Assembly (NCBI GenBank): GCA_900554315.1
Contig: USGP01000019.1
Location: 1 to 23,275, forward strand
Source: an uncultured Mycoplasmatota bacterium
GTDB taxonomy: Bacteria; Bacillota_I; Bacilli_A; RF39; UBA660
Reading direction: 5' to 3'
Length of the DNA: 23,275 bases
The notes below the pieces were generated by a model. That model was not told where the DNA came from and ran no database searches. It worked only from the letters and a program-made list of their open reading frames with translations. The position numbers were made by a program, and so were the translations under genes. Within the stretch, counting starts at the first letter, position 1. Each line of letters starts with the position of its first letter. This document shows, one piece after another, positions 13,671 to 21,202 of this stretch.

Positions 13671-15059
13671 ATGGAAAAATTAACGATGGAAAAATTGGTG
13701 AATTATTGTAAACAATATGGATTTATATTTCAAGGTAGTGAAATATATGGAGGACTTGCAAATACTTGGGATTATGGTCCATTGGGTGTTGAGCTAAAGG
13801 AAAATATCCGTCATGCATGGTGGCGTAAGTTTATTCAAGAGAGCCCATACAATTATGGTATTCAATCTGCAATCTTGATGAATCCTAAAACTTGGGAAGT
13901 TTCTGGACATGTTAATATGGCAACAGATCCTTTGATGGATTGTAAAGATTGTAAAGAGCGTTTTCGTGCTGATAAAATAGTAAATCAGTATTTATCTGAA
14001 CATGGTAGTAGTGAGCATGCTGATGGATGGAGTCATGAGCAATTAGAAAGTTTTATTAAAGAAAATCATATTAAATGTCCTAATTGTGGTAAAGAAAATT
14101 TTACTGAAATTCGTGACTTTAATATTATGTTTAAAACTTTTCAAGGAGTTACTGAAGATAAAAAGAGTACCATTTATTTAAGACCTGAAACTGCTCAAGG
14201 TATGTTTGTAAACTTCTTAAATGTGCAGAGAAGTATGCGAGCAAAACTCCCTTTTGGTATTGGACAAACTGGTAAAAGTTTTCGTAATGAGATTACTCCT
14301 GGTAACTTCATTTTCCGTACTCGTGAATTTGAACAGATGGAGTTAGAATTTTTCTGTAAACCTGGAGAAGATGAAGAATGGTTTACTTATTGGAAAGAAT
14401 ATTGTATGAAATTTTTACTTTCTTTAGGTATGAAAGAAGAACATTTACATTTTTATGATCAAAAGAAAGAAGAACTAGCTCATTATAGTAAAGCTACTAC
14501 AGATATCGAATATTTATATCCTTTTGGTTTTGATGAGTTATGGGGAATTGCGAATCGTACGGATCATGATTTAACAAATCATATGAAAGGTAGTGGAGAG
14601 GATTTTCAATGTGTAGATCCTGAAACAAATGAGAAGTTTATTCCTTATTGTATTGAACCTGCTTTAGGTCTTGATCGTGTTATTCTTGCATTTTTATGTG
14701 AAGCTTATGATGAAGAAACATTAGAAAATGGGGATACTCGTGAAGTAATGCATTTTCATCCTGCACTTGCTCCTTATAAAGTAGCAGTATTACCTTTAAA
14801 TAAAAAGTATCATGGTGACAAGGCAAGAGAAGTTTATGCGGAATTATCTAAACACTTTATGACAAGTTATGATGAGACAGCTTCTATTGGTAAACGTTAT
14901 AGAAGATGTGATGCAGTTGGTACACCTTTTGTTATTACAGTTGATGATGAAACTTTAAATCATGGTACAGTTACTTTAAGAGATCGTGATACAATGGAAC
15001 AAATTGTTTTACCAGTTGATGAAGTAGTTTCTTATGTAGAAGAGAAGATTGATTTCTAA
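13671..15059 (+). CDS. glyS: Glycyl-tRNA synthetase, homodimeric type
   Basis: 462 residues, class II enzyme that joins glycine to its tRNA. Motif 2 region FRNEITPGNFIFRTREFEQMELEFF and motif 3 EPALGLDRVILAF are clear; RPETAQGMFVNF is also family-typical. An insertion with Cys91-x2-Cys94 and Cys136-x2-Cys139 may bind zinc. This is the single-chain (archaeal/eukaryal-like) type used by many Bacilli and Mollicutes, not the GlyQ/GlyS tetramer. It follows the LOG gene without a gap and is controlled by the upstream T-box. Confidence 0.97.
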   Translation: MEKLTMEKLVNYCKQYGFIFQGSEIYGGLANTWDYGPLGVELKENIRHAWWRKFIQESPYNYGIQSAILMNPKTWEVSGHVNMATDPLMDCKDCKERFRADKIVNQYLSEHGSSEHADGWSHEQLESFIKENHIKCPNCGKENFTEIRDFNIMFKTFQGVTEDKKSTIYLRPETAQGMFVNFLNVQRSMRAKLPFGIGQTGKSFRNEITPGNFIFRTREFEQMELEFFCKPGEDEEWFTYWKEYCMKFLLSLGMKEEHLHFYDQKKEELAHYSKATTDIEYLYPFGFDELWGIANRTDHDLTNHMKGSGEDFQCVDPETNEKFIPYCIEPALGLDRVILAFLCEAYDEETLENGDTREVMHFHPALAPYKVAVLPLNKKYHGDKAREVYAELSKHFMTSYDETASIGKRYRRCDAVGTPFVITVDDETLNHGTVTLRDRDTMEQIVLPVDEVVSYVEEKIDF

Positions 15060-15077
15060 TTTATTGAGGTGATTCTC

Positions 15078-15776
15078 ATGAGGCCAGTAATCGGAGTGCC
15101 TTTACGTTATCAGGCTCTAGCTGATGGTAGACCTATTTTGTATTTAGAAGAGAGAGTTAGAAGAGTTTTACAGGATGCGGGAGGTTATGTTTTCCCTTTT
15201 GCTCCTGTACAGAACTTAGATTATATGAATACTAGAGGAAATGAGTTCCCAGAATTAACTGAAGAAGAAAAAAATTGTATTCATAAAAATTTAGATGCTT
15301 GTGATGGTATTTTTTTCCCGGGAGGAATTAAGATGACTCCTTATGACCGATATTTATTGGAATATGCTATTTTAAAAAAGATACCAGTTTTAGCTGTATG
15401 TTTGGGTATGCAAATGATGAGTTGCTATCAAGAAGATGTTCGATTAGAAAAAAATGAAGGCTTTAACCATCATCAAGGAACAGATGATTTTTCTCTTTCT
15501 CATAAGGTTATTATTGATAAAGATAGTTTTTTATATCAGATATTGGGAAAAGATGAGATTTGCGTAAATAGTTTTCATAATTATCATGGTACGAAAAATC
15601 ATGTCTATCAAACAGTTGCTGTTAGTGAAGATGGTTTGATAGAGGCTTTAGAGTATCCCGGTGATGTTTTTAATATTGGTGTGCAGTGGCATCCAGAAAT
15701 CAGTTATTTCTTTGATGAGAATTCTAAAAAGATTATTTATGCTTTTATGGATGCAGCTAGAAAGAAGAAAGTTTAG
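15078..15776 (+). CDS. Class I glutamine amidotransferase-like hydrolase (peptidase C26, PuuD-like)
   Basis: 232 residues from the ATG at 15078, preceded by TGAGGTGA; a GTG at 15069 lies inside that ribosome site. The nucleophile elbow AVCLGMQ (Cys108) and GVQWHPE near the end (His, Glu) complete the triad. The fold and FPGGIKMTPYDRYLLEYA fit gamma-glutamyl-gamma-aminobutyrate hydrolase-like enzymes, which split gamma-glutamyl amides. The true substrate is unknown. It sits 18 bases after glyS with a terminator of its own, so it shares the T-box operon. Confidence 0.87.
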   Translation: MRPVIGVPLRYQALADGRPILYLEERVRRVLQDAGGYVFPFAPVQNLDYMNTRGNEFPELTEEEKNCIHKNLDACDGIFFPGGIKMTPYDRYLLEYAILKKIPVLAVCLGMQMMSCYQEDVRLEKNEGFNHHQGTDDFSLSHKVIIDKDSFLYQILGKDEICVNSFHNYHGTKNHVYQTVAVSEDGLIEALEYPGDVFNIGVQWHPEISYFFDENSKKIIYAFMDAARKKKV

Positions 15777-15788
15777 GCTTTCTTTTTT
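15765..15788 (+). terminator. Terminator of the T-box-glyS operon
   Basis: AAGAAAG (15765-15771) pairs with CTTTCTT (15778-15784), loop TTTAGG containing the stop codon, T run to 15788. Confidence 0.7.
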
Positions 15789-15794
15789 GTTTAT

Positions 15795-15823
15795 TTGCAA
15801 TTTTTAAACTTTTTTATTATAAT
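15795..15823 (+). promoter_or_regulatory. Promoter for the unknown gene at 15860
   Basis: TTGCAA (15795-15800), 17-nt spacer, TATAAT (15818-15823), 36 bases before the ATG. Confidence 0.7.
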
Positions 15824-15859
15824 AAGCTCGTTTAATGCTTTTTGTTAGGGGACTTATTC

Positions 15860-16843
15860 ATGAACGGAATTACTCGTAGACAATATTTATATTCAAAATA
15901 TATATTTTCAGATGAGAAGATTAAAATGGATGCTTATTTTAATGATGTTAGTTATCGTGAATTTTTAAAGATGATGAGAGAAAATCAATCTAAAAGACGG
16001 GATTATCATTTAAAGTTTTTACCTTTACAGTATATTGGTATGTTAACAGTTTATTATGATAGTGATAAAGAAACTTTTATTGAGCCAGGTTTTAAGAAGC
16101 CTGCTAGAAATTTAAGTTATGAGGAGATTGATGAAGCTGTTGCTGTTGTTGGTGAACATTCTAAGGCTGGTGCTTTTTCTTCTACTAATCGGCTTTTATA
16201 TGCCATGTTAAAGACACAAGACCAAGCTGGTATAGATGGTTTTGTTATTCCTAATACGTTGGATTTATTGTGTTGTTTACAAGATTTGAATTTTTCTTAT
16301 ACGCGTACTTATAATATTGCTACTAGAAAAGATGGAGCAAGAGATGCTTTAAAAAAAGTATTACCTTATCAGATTGCTAGTAAAGAATTAAAAAATCCTA
16401 GTTTTCAAGATAGGGTTAAAGCTAGATTAGATGGTTATGATATTATTCGGATGTTGGATTTTTTCTATGATTCTTTGGATTTAGAATATCCTTTTTTACC
16501 TTTAGATAGTTGTGAACAATATGTTCCAGATAGAAATGGGAGAGTTATTATTTCTAGATTAACGAAAAATAATGGTCGTAGATTATTAGAAATTATGAAC
16601 TCTATTCGTTCTTATTCTAACCAAATAGGTGAGGATGCTTCTTTCTTCGATTATTTAGAAAAAAGACCTATTACAGAAGCCAAGAAACCTATTCATCATG
16701 TGTCTATGATTTATGCTTGTTCTTTAATGGGAGAAGAAAATGTAGAAAATTTATTTTCTATGACAGAATCAGAACTTGAACAACATACTAAAGATGTACG
16801 TTCTCAGTATGTTCAACATCATTTTAAATTTAAGAGAAAATAA
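15860..16843 (+). CDS. Unrecognised cytoplasmic protein
   Basis: 327 residues; start ATG at 15860, chosen because TAGGGGA (15846-15852) precedes it, whereas the upstream TTG in frame is part of that site. No signal peptide or membrane segment. Rich in charged helices, with NGITRRQYLYSKYIF at the start, KEFIEPGFKKPARNLS-like basic loops, and a Tyr/Lys-rich C-terminus ending KFKRK. No motif of a known enzyme was found. It has its own promoter and no clear terminator. Possibly a lineage-specific protein. Confidence 0.75.
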   Translation: MNGITRRQYLYSKYIFSDEKIKMDAYFNDVSYREFLKMMRENQSKRRDYHLKFLPLQYIGMLTVYYDSDKETFIEPGFKKPARNLSYEEIDEAVAVVGEHSKAGAFSSTNRLLYAMLKTQDQAGIDGFVIPNTLDLLCCLQDLNFSYTRTYNIATRKDGARDALKKVLPYQIASKELKNPSFQDRVKARLDGYDIIRMLDFFYDSLDLEYPFLPLDSCEQYVPDRNGRVIISRLTKNNGRRLLEIMNSIRSYSNQIGEDASFFDYLEKRPITEAKKPIHHVSMIYACSLMGEENVENLFSMTESELEQHTKDVRSQYVQHHFKFKRK

Positions 16844-16850
16844 TGTTAAA

Positions 16851-16879
16851 TTGACTTTTTTTCTTTTTTGTAGTATAAT
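16851..16879 (+). promoter_or_regulatory. Strong promoter with no clear gene behind it
   Basis: TTGACT (16851-16856), 17-nt spacer, TATAAT (16874-16879). Transcription would start near 16886. What it serves is unclear: only two overlapping short frames (16890-17012, 40 codons; 16939-17043, 34 codons) precede the infC promoter. The second starts MLNFIVEQAAIYLPYL and has GGGGAAGAG upstream. Neither resembles a known protein. Confidence 0.65.
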
Positions 16880-17025
16880 ATGCGCAGCTATGGAGGAAGT
16901 TTCTTTTATAGTTTATGTAAGGGGAAGAGTTGAATTATATGTTAAACTTTATTGTGGAACAAGCAGCAATTTATTTGCCTTATTTGAAGTTTCAGATGAA
17001 AAAGTTTATTAATGCAAAAAAAATG

Positions 17026-17054
17026 TTGACAAATCAACGTTAATAGCATAAAAT
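17026..17054 (+). promoter_or_regulatory. Promoter for infC-rpmI-rplT
   Basis: TTGACA (17026-17031), 17-nt spacer, TAAAAT (17049-17054). Transcription should start near 17061, at the attenuator leader. Confidence 0.8.
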
Positions 17055-17060
17055 ATTACT

Positions 17061-17190
17061 AGTCGAGAAAAAAGGAAAGCGATTTATATCCACCTGATTG
17101 CAACTAGCGATGGGTCGAAAGCCTAAGAAACAAAGTTTTTTTTGTTACGTATGGTAAGTGGATATAACGGTTATATCCACTTTTCTTTTT
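17061..17190 (+). ncRNA. infC leader with transcription attenuator (L20-leader type)
   Basis: A terminator hairpin, AAGTGGATATAA (17156-17167), loop CGG, TTATATCCACTT (17171-17182), then a T-rich tail to 17190, stands before infC. The upstream segment TTATATCCAC (17084-17093) is identical to the 3' arm and so can pair with 17158-17167 to form an exclusive antiterminator. In Bacillota the infC-rpmI-rplT operon is repressed by ribosomal protein L20 through such a leader. The arrangement and alternating pairs support this; L20 as the ligand is from the family, not seen. Confidence 0.8.
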
Positions 17191-17214
17191 CTTGTAATAA
17201 TGGAGGTGTTAATT

Positions 17215-17745
17215 ATCGCAAATAATAAGGGGAATCAACCTATTAACGATCAGATTAAAGCTCGTGAAGTATTAGTAATTGGTCCAAATGGAGAACAAGT
17301 TGGAGTTAAATCTATTCAAGATGCTTTAACTTTGGCAAGTTATGCTAATTTGGATTTAGTTTTAATGAGTCCTAATGCTAATCCACCAGTATGTAAAGTA
17401 ATGGATTATAATAAGTATCGTTATGAAAAACGTAAAAAGGAAAAGGAAGCATTAAAAAGGCAAAAGGCTAATATGTCTGAGTTAAAAGAGTATCGTTTAT
17501 CACCTGTTATCGATGTTGGAGATTTCGAAACAAAACTTAGAAATGCAACTAAATATTTGGAAAAAGGTGATCGTATTAAACTATCTGTTCGTTTTAAAGG
17601 ACGTCAGATGGCTCATACGGAATTAGGTAAACAGGTTTTAGAGCAATTTGCATCTCGAGTTACAGAAATTGCGGATATAGAGCAAAGTCCCAAGTTAGAC
17701 GGCAGAACCATGACTATGTTATTGGTTCCAAAGAAAAATAAATAG
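17215..17745 (+). CDS. infC: Translation initiation factor IF-3, non-standard start codon
   Basis: About 176 residues; IF-3 keeps 30S subunits free and checks the initiator tRNA. QPINDQIKAREVLVIGPNGEQ and VCKVMDYNKYRYE are diagnostic of the N-domain, RIKLSVRFKGRQMAH of the C-domain. No ATG, GTG or TTG is properly placed. GGAGGTG (17202-17208) is spaced best for ATC at 17215; ATT at 17212 is the alternative. Rare ATT-type starts are a known self-control device of infC. Longer frames starting at 17158 or 17200 run through the terminator or the ribosome site and are not real. Confidence 0.92.
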   Translation: MANNKGNQPINDQIKAREVLVIGPNGEQVGVKSIQDALTLASYANLDLVLMSPNANPPVCKVMDYNKYRYEKRKKEKEALKRQKANMSELKEYRLSPVIDVGDFETKLRNATKYLEKGDRIKLSVRFKGRQMAHTELGKQVLEQFASRVTEIADIEQSPKLDGRTMTMLLVPKKNK

Positions 17746-17759
17746 TAGGAGGAATAGTT

Positions 17760-17945
17760 ATGCCAAAAATTAAAACACATAAAGGAACAGCAAAGGTTGT
17801 AAACAAACGTAAAAATGATTTTAAAATTGGTCGTCCAGGAAGTCGTCACAATACTGGAGATAAACCAACAAGTGCTAATAGAAAGAATAGAAAAGGATCT
17901 AACTTAAGTAAAGCAGATCACAACAGATTAAAAAATTTAATCTAA
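17760..17945 (+). CDS. rpmI: Large ribosomal subunit protein bL35
   Basis: 61 residues, normal for bL35: MPKIKTHKGTAKVVNKRKN, then GRPGSRHNTGDK and SKADHNRLKNLI. Basic protein of the 50S subunit. AGGAGGAAT lies 5 bases upstream, and the gene is 14 bases after infC in the standard infC-rpmI-rplT order. Confidence 0.95.
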   Translation: MPKIKTHKGTAKVVNKRKNDFKIGRPGSRHNTGDKPTSANRKNRKGSNLSKADHNRLKNLI

Positions 17946-17981
17946 TCATGTAAGACGTAATAATTTGAAGGAGGAAGAAAT

Positions 17982-18581
17982 ATGGCAAGAGTAAAGAATG
18001 GAGCAGTTACAAAAGCTCGTCATAAGAAAATATTAAAACAAGCTAAGGGTTACTTTGGAAGTAAACATAGACTTTATAAAACAGCAAAAGAACAATTAAT
18101 GAATTCTGGACAATATGCATTCAGAGATAGAAGACAAAAGAAGAGAGATTTTAGAAAATTATGGATTACTAGAATCAATGCTGCTTGTCGTCAAAACGAT
18201 ATTAGTTATTCAAGATTTATTGAAGGATTAACAAAAGCTGGTGTTGAAGTTAACCGTAAAATGTTATCTGAGATTGCTATTAACGATCCAAAAATGTTCA
18301 GTGAATTCGTTAAAATCGCTCGTGCTGGTAAAGAAGGAAAAGTTACTCGTGCAGAAGAAGTTATTGGTCATGAAGTAACTATTGCAGCTGGTAAGGAAGA
18401 AAAGAAAGAGGCTACAAAGAAAGAAACAGCTAAGAAAGAAGAAGTAAAAGAAGAAAAAACTGAAGCAGTTGATTATTCTAAAATGACAGTTGCTGAATTA
18501 AAAGAAGCTGCTAAAAAAGCTAAAGTAGAAGGATATTCTACAATGAAAAAAGCTGAATTAGTTGAAGCTTTATCTAAGTAA
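17982..18581 (+). CDS. rplT: Large ribosomal subunit protein bL20 with added C-terminal Rho-N-like domain
   Basis: 199 residues against the usual 115-120. Residues 1-118 are ordinary bL20 (MARVKNGAVTKARHKKILKQ, then RRQKKRDFRKLWITRINAA), a 50S assembly protein and probable repressor of its own operon. Residues 119-160 are a Lys/Glu/Ala-rich linker of KKE units. Residues 163-199 (MTVAELKEAAKKAKVEGYS, TMKKAELVEALSK) match the short helical Rho-N/SAP-like module. The same tail occurs on S2. GAAGGAGGAAG precedes the ATG. There is no terminator before rpsB. Confidence 0.93.
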   Translation: MARVKNGAVTKARHKKILKQAKGYFGSKHRLYKTAKEQLMNSGQYAFRDRRQKKRDFRKLWITRINAACRQNDISYSRFIEGLTKAGVEVNRKMLSEIAINDPKMFSEFVKIARAGKEGKVTRAEEVIGHEVTIAAGKEEKKEATKKETAKKEEVKEEKTEAVDYSKMTVAELKEAAKKAKVEGYSTMKKAELVEALSK

Positions 18582-18678
18582 TAAAAATAAACATATTAGT
18601 GAATTTATTTGTCTAGTGCCTTAGGGTGATGAATATTAGAAACTAATAGAAGAAAAAACGAAAAGGAGAATTATATTT

Positions 18679-19635
18679 ATGGCTATAGTATCAATGAATT
18701 ATTTATTAGAAGCTGGTGTTCATTTTGGACATCAAAGAAGAAGATGGAATCCTAAGATGAAGGAATTCATCTATACTACAAGAGATGATATTTATATTAT
18801 CGATTTACAAAAGACAGTTAAAAAGTTAGAGGAAGCATACGAAGCAATGAAAGCAATTGCTGAAGCTGGTGGAAAAGTTTTATTTGTAGGAACTAAGAAA
18901 CAAGCTCAAGAAGCTGCTGAAGAATGTGCTGTTAGAACTAACATGTATTTCGTTAATGAAAGATGGTTAGGTGGTACTTTAACTAACTTTAAGACTATTC
19001 GTTCAAGAATTAAGAGAATGGACGATATTGATAAAATGGAAGCTGATGGTACTTTTGATTTATTACCAAAGAAAGAAGTTATCCAAATCAAAAAAGAATA
19101 TGCTAAGTTAGATAAAAACTTGAGAGGTATTCGTGAAATGAAGAGATTACCTCAAGCATTGGTAATTGTTGATCCTCGTAAAGAAGAAAATGCAATTAAA
19201 GAAGCTCGTATTTTAGGAATCCCTGTATTTGGTATCGTAGATACTAACTGTGATCCTGATTTAGTTGATTATGTTATTCCTGGTAATGATGATGCAGTTC
19301 GTGCTGTTAAATTATTACTTGGTGTATTAACTAATGCAATTGCTGAGGTTAATGGTAATGAAGTAATTGATTATGTTAATGAAGATGATAAAGCTAAGGC
19401 TGAAAAGAGAACTGCTAAAAAAGAAGCTGTTAAAGAAGAAAAAGCTGAAGTAAAAAAAGAAACTAAGAAAGAAGAAAAAGTAGAAGTTAAAGAAGAAGTA
19501 AAAGAAACGAAAGAAGAAGTAGTTGATTATTCTTCTATGACATTAGCTGATTTAAAAGCAAAAGCTAAAGAAGCTGGTGTAAAGGGATATTCTACAATGA
19601 AAAAAGCTGAATTAGTTGAAGCATTATCTAAATAA
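18679..19635 (+). CDS. rpsB: Small ribosomal subunit protein uS2 with added C-terminal Rho-N-like domain
   Basis: 318 residues against roughly 230-260. Residues 1-235 are normal uS2 (LLEAGVHFGHQRRRWNPKM, FVGTKKQAQ, NERWLGGTLTNFKTI, GIVDTNCDPDLVDYVIPGNDDA). A linker of EK/KK repeats (about 236-282) leads to SSMTLADLKAKAKEAGVKGYS and a final stretch shared with L20. The final 38 bases match rplT exactly (19585-19622 versus 18531-18568). uS2 sits on the 30S back near the mRNA exit. AAAAGGAGAA precedes the ATG at 18679. Followed by tsf, as in most bacteria. Confidence 0.95.
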   Translation: MAIVSMNYLLEAGVHFGHQRRRWNPKMKEFIYTTRDDIYIIDLQKTVKKLEEAYEAMKAIAEAGGKVLFVGTKKQAQEAAEECAVRTNMYFVNERWLGGTLTNFKTIRSRIKRMDDIDKMEADGTFDLLPKKEVIQIKKEYAKLDKNLRGIREMKRLPQALVIVDPRKEENAIKEARILGIPVFGIVDTNCDPDLVDYVIPGNDDAVRAVKLLLGVLTNAIAEVNGNEVIDYVNEDDKAKAEKRTAKKEAVKEEKAEVKKETKKEEKVEVKEEVKETKEEVVDYSSMTLADLKAKAKEAGVKGYSTMKKAELVEALSK

Positions 19636-19658
19636 TTGTGATAGACTATAAGTAAAGG

Positions 19659-19689
19659 AGGGTGGATGGTTATTCACCCTTTTATTGTA
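19659..19689 (+). terminator. Hairpin between rpsB and tsf, possible attenuator
   Basis: AGGGTGGAT (19659-19667) pairs with ATTCACCCT (19672-19680; one G-U pair), loop GGTT, followed by TTTTATTGT. The T run is broken, so it is likely a partial terminator reducing tsf relative to rpsB. Confidence 0.6.
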
Positions 19690-19711
19690 TAAAATATAGA
19701 GGAGGATTAAA

Positions 19712-20593
19712 ATGATTAAAGCAAGTGATGTTAAAGAATTAAGAGAGAGAACTGGAGCTGGAATGCTTGATTGTAAAAAAGCATTAGAAGCTACTAGTGG
19801 AGATATGGAAAAAGCAATTGACTGGTTAAGAGAAAAAGGTATTAGTAAAGCAGCTAAGAAAGAAAGTAGAGTTGCTGCTGAAGGTTTAACAGTAGCAAAT
19901 ACTGAAGGAAATACTGCAGTTGTATTAGAGGTTAATTGTGAGACTGACTTTGTTGCTCAAAATGAAAACTTTAAGGAATTAGTTGATAACATTATGAAAA
20001 CTTTATTACATAATGATGTTAAAACTATGGATGAAGCTAATCAATTGACTATCGAAGGTGGTAGTGAAACTATTAGTGAAGCAATCGTTAATTTTGTTGC
20101 TAAGATTGGAGAAAAAATTAGTTTTAGAAGATTTGAAAGAATTGAGAAGACTGATAGCCAAGTATTTGGTATTTATTCTCATATGGGTGGAAAAATTACT
20201 GCTGTTGTAGTTTTAGATGGAACAAGTGAAGAAGTTGCTAGAGATGTAGCTATGCATGTTGCTGCTATGAACCCAACAGCTATTAGACGTGATGAAGTTC
20301 CAGCTGAATTAGTTGAAAGAGAATCTCATGTTATTAAAGAACAAGTTATGGGTGAAGGAAAACCAGCTGATATTGCAGAAAAAATGGTTACTGGAAGACT
20401 TAATAAGTTCTATAAAGAGATTTGTCTTGAAGAACAAGCATTTATTAAAGATTCAAACACTAATGTATTAAATTATGTTAAATCTAACGGTGGAGAGATT
20501 GTTTCTATGACTCGTTATGCTGTTGGAGAAGGAATTGAAAAGAAGGAAGAAAATTTCGCTGACGAAGTTATGAGTCAAATCCAAGGAGCATAG
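19712..20593 (+). CDS. tsf: Elongation factor Ts
   Basis: 293 residues, normal length. Recycles EF-Tu by displacing GDP. KELRERTGAGMLDCKKALEA (UBA-like N-domain), ETDFVAQNENFKELV and VAMHVAAMNP are diagnostic. AGAGGAGGA is 8 bases before the ATG. Follows rpsB with a leaky hairpin between. pyrH, which commonly comes next, is absent; a lipoprotein gene follows 16 bases later. Confidence 0.97.
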   Translation: MIKASDVKELRERTGAGMLDCKKALEATSGDMEKAIDWLREKGISKAAKKESRVAAEGLTVANTEGNTAVVLEVNCETDFVAQNENFKELVDNIMKTLLHNDVKTMDEANQLTIEGGSETISEAIVNFVAKIGEKISFRRFERIEKTDSQVFGIYSHMGGKITAVVVLDGTSEEVARDVAMHVAAMNPTAIRRDEVPAELVERESHVIKEQVMGEGKPADIAEKMVTGRLNKFYKEICLEEQAFIKDSNTNVLNYVKSNGGEIVSMTRYAVGEGIEKKEENFADEVMSQIQGA

Positions 20594-20609
20594 TTTAGTA
20601 GGTGTTATT

Positions 20610-21116
20610 ATGAAAAAAGTAGTAATTCTCATTATCGTAAGTTGTATTTTATTTTGTGGATGTTCTGTTAAGAAAACAGACGAGTTGACTGATGCAGAGA
20701 AGTTTGCAAAGGAATATTCTATCAGTGATGATAATCCATTTCAATATGCCAGTGTTGATGATGTATTGGAATTGTTTCAAAAGAAATCTAGTGTTTTGTT
20801 TTTGGGGGATTCTGATTGTGAATGGTCTACTTTTGGGGCAAAAGTGTTAAATAAAGCTTTGAAAAAAGAAAAAATTAGTAAGGTTTACTATTTTAATCCA
20901 GAACATGTAAAAAATAAAAAGAGTAAGAAGTATAAAAAATTAATTAAATTGTTGGATTATGATAAAGATAGTACTTTACCTATTGTTTATATTATTTCTG
21001 ATGGAAAGATTGTTGATCAAGTAGATTATGTGATTACAGAGAATGCAACTATTGATAAAGATAGTGCAGAGAAGTTGGAAATAAGGTATAGTGATATGAT
21101 TTCACAATATATTTAG
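20610..21116 (+). CDS. Thioredoxin-like lipoprotein with CxxS motif
   Basis: 168 residues. A signal peptide ends at Cys18 (LFCGC), so it is probably anchored outside the membrane. The sequence SVLFLGDSDCEWSTFGAKVL has CEWS (Cys70, Ser73) in the place of a thioredoxin CxxC, after a strand, and STLPIVYIISDGKIV gives the typical cis-proline (Pro124) and two closing strands. One redox Cys with Ser suggests a monothiol or isomerase-like role, or loss of redox activity; this is inference. TAGGTG precedes the ATG. It lies between tsf and frr where pyrH often is. Confidence 0.75.
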   Translation: MKKVVILIIVSCILFCGCSVKKTDELTDAEKFAKEYSISDDNPFQYASVDDVLELFQKKSSVLFLGDSDCEWSTFGAKVLNKALKKEKISKVYYFNPEHVKNKKSKKYKKLIKLLDYDKDSTLPIVYIISDGKIVDQVDYVITENATIDKDSAEKLEIRYSDMISQYI

Positions 21117-21141
21117 AATACCTTTTGGGTATTCTTTTTTT
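21115..21141 (+). terminator. Terminator after the thioredoxin-like lipoprotein
   Basis: AGAATACC (21115-21122), loop TTTTG, GGTATTCT (21128-21135), T run to 21141. Confidence 0.88.
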
Positions 21142-21202
21142 ATATTTTTCTTTTCTTTCCTTTTAGTTTATATTATAATTATTACAAGGAGAGATGAAAA
21201 AA

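Noticed and set aside
17158..17214. An N-terminal extension of IF-3 from the GTG at 17158
   Set aside because: It would translate the terminator hairpin and Shine-Dalgarno; the family N-terminus starts after ATC/ATT.
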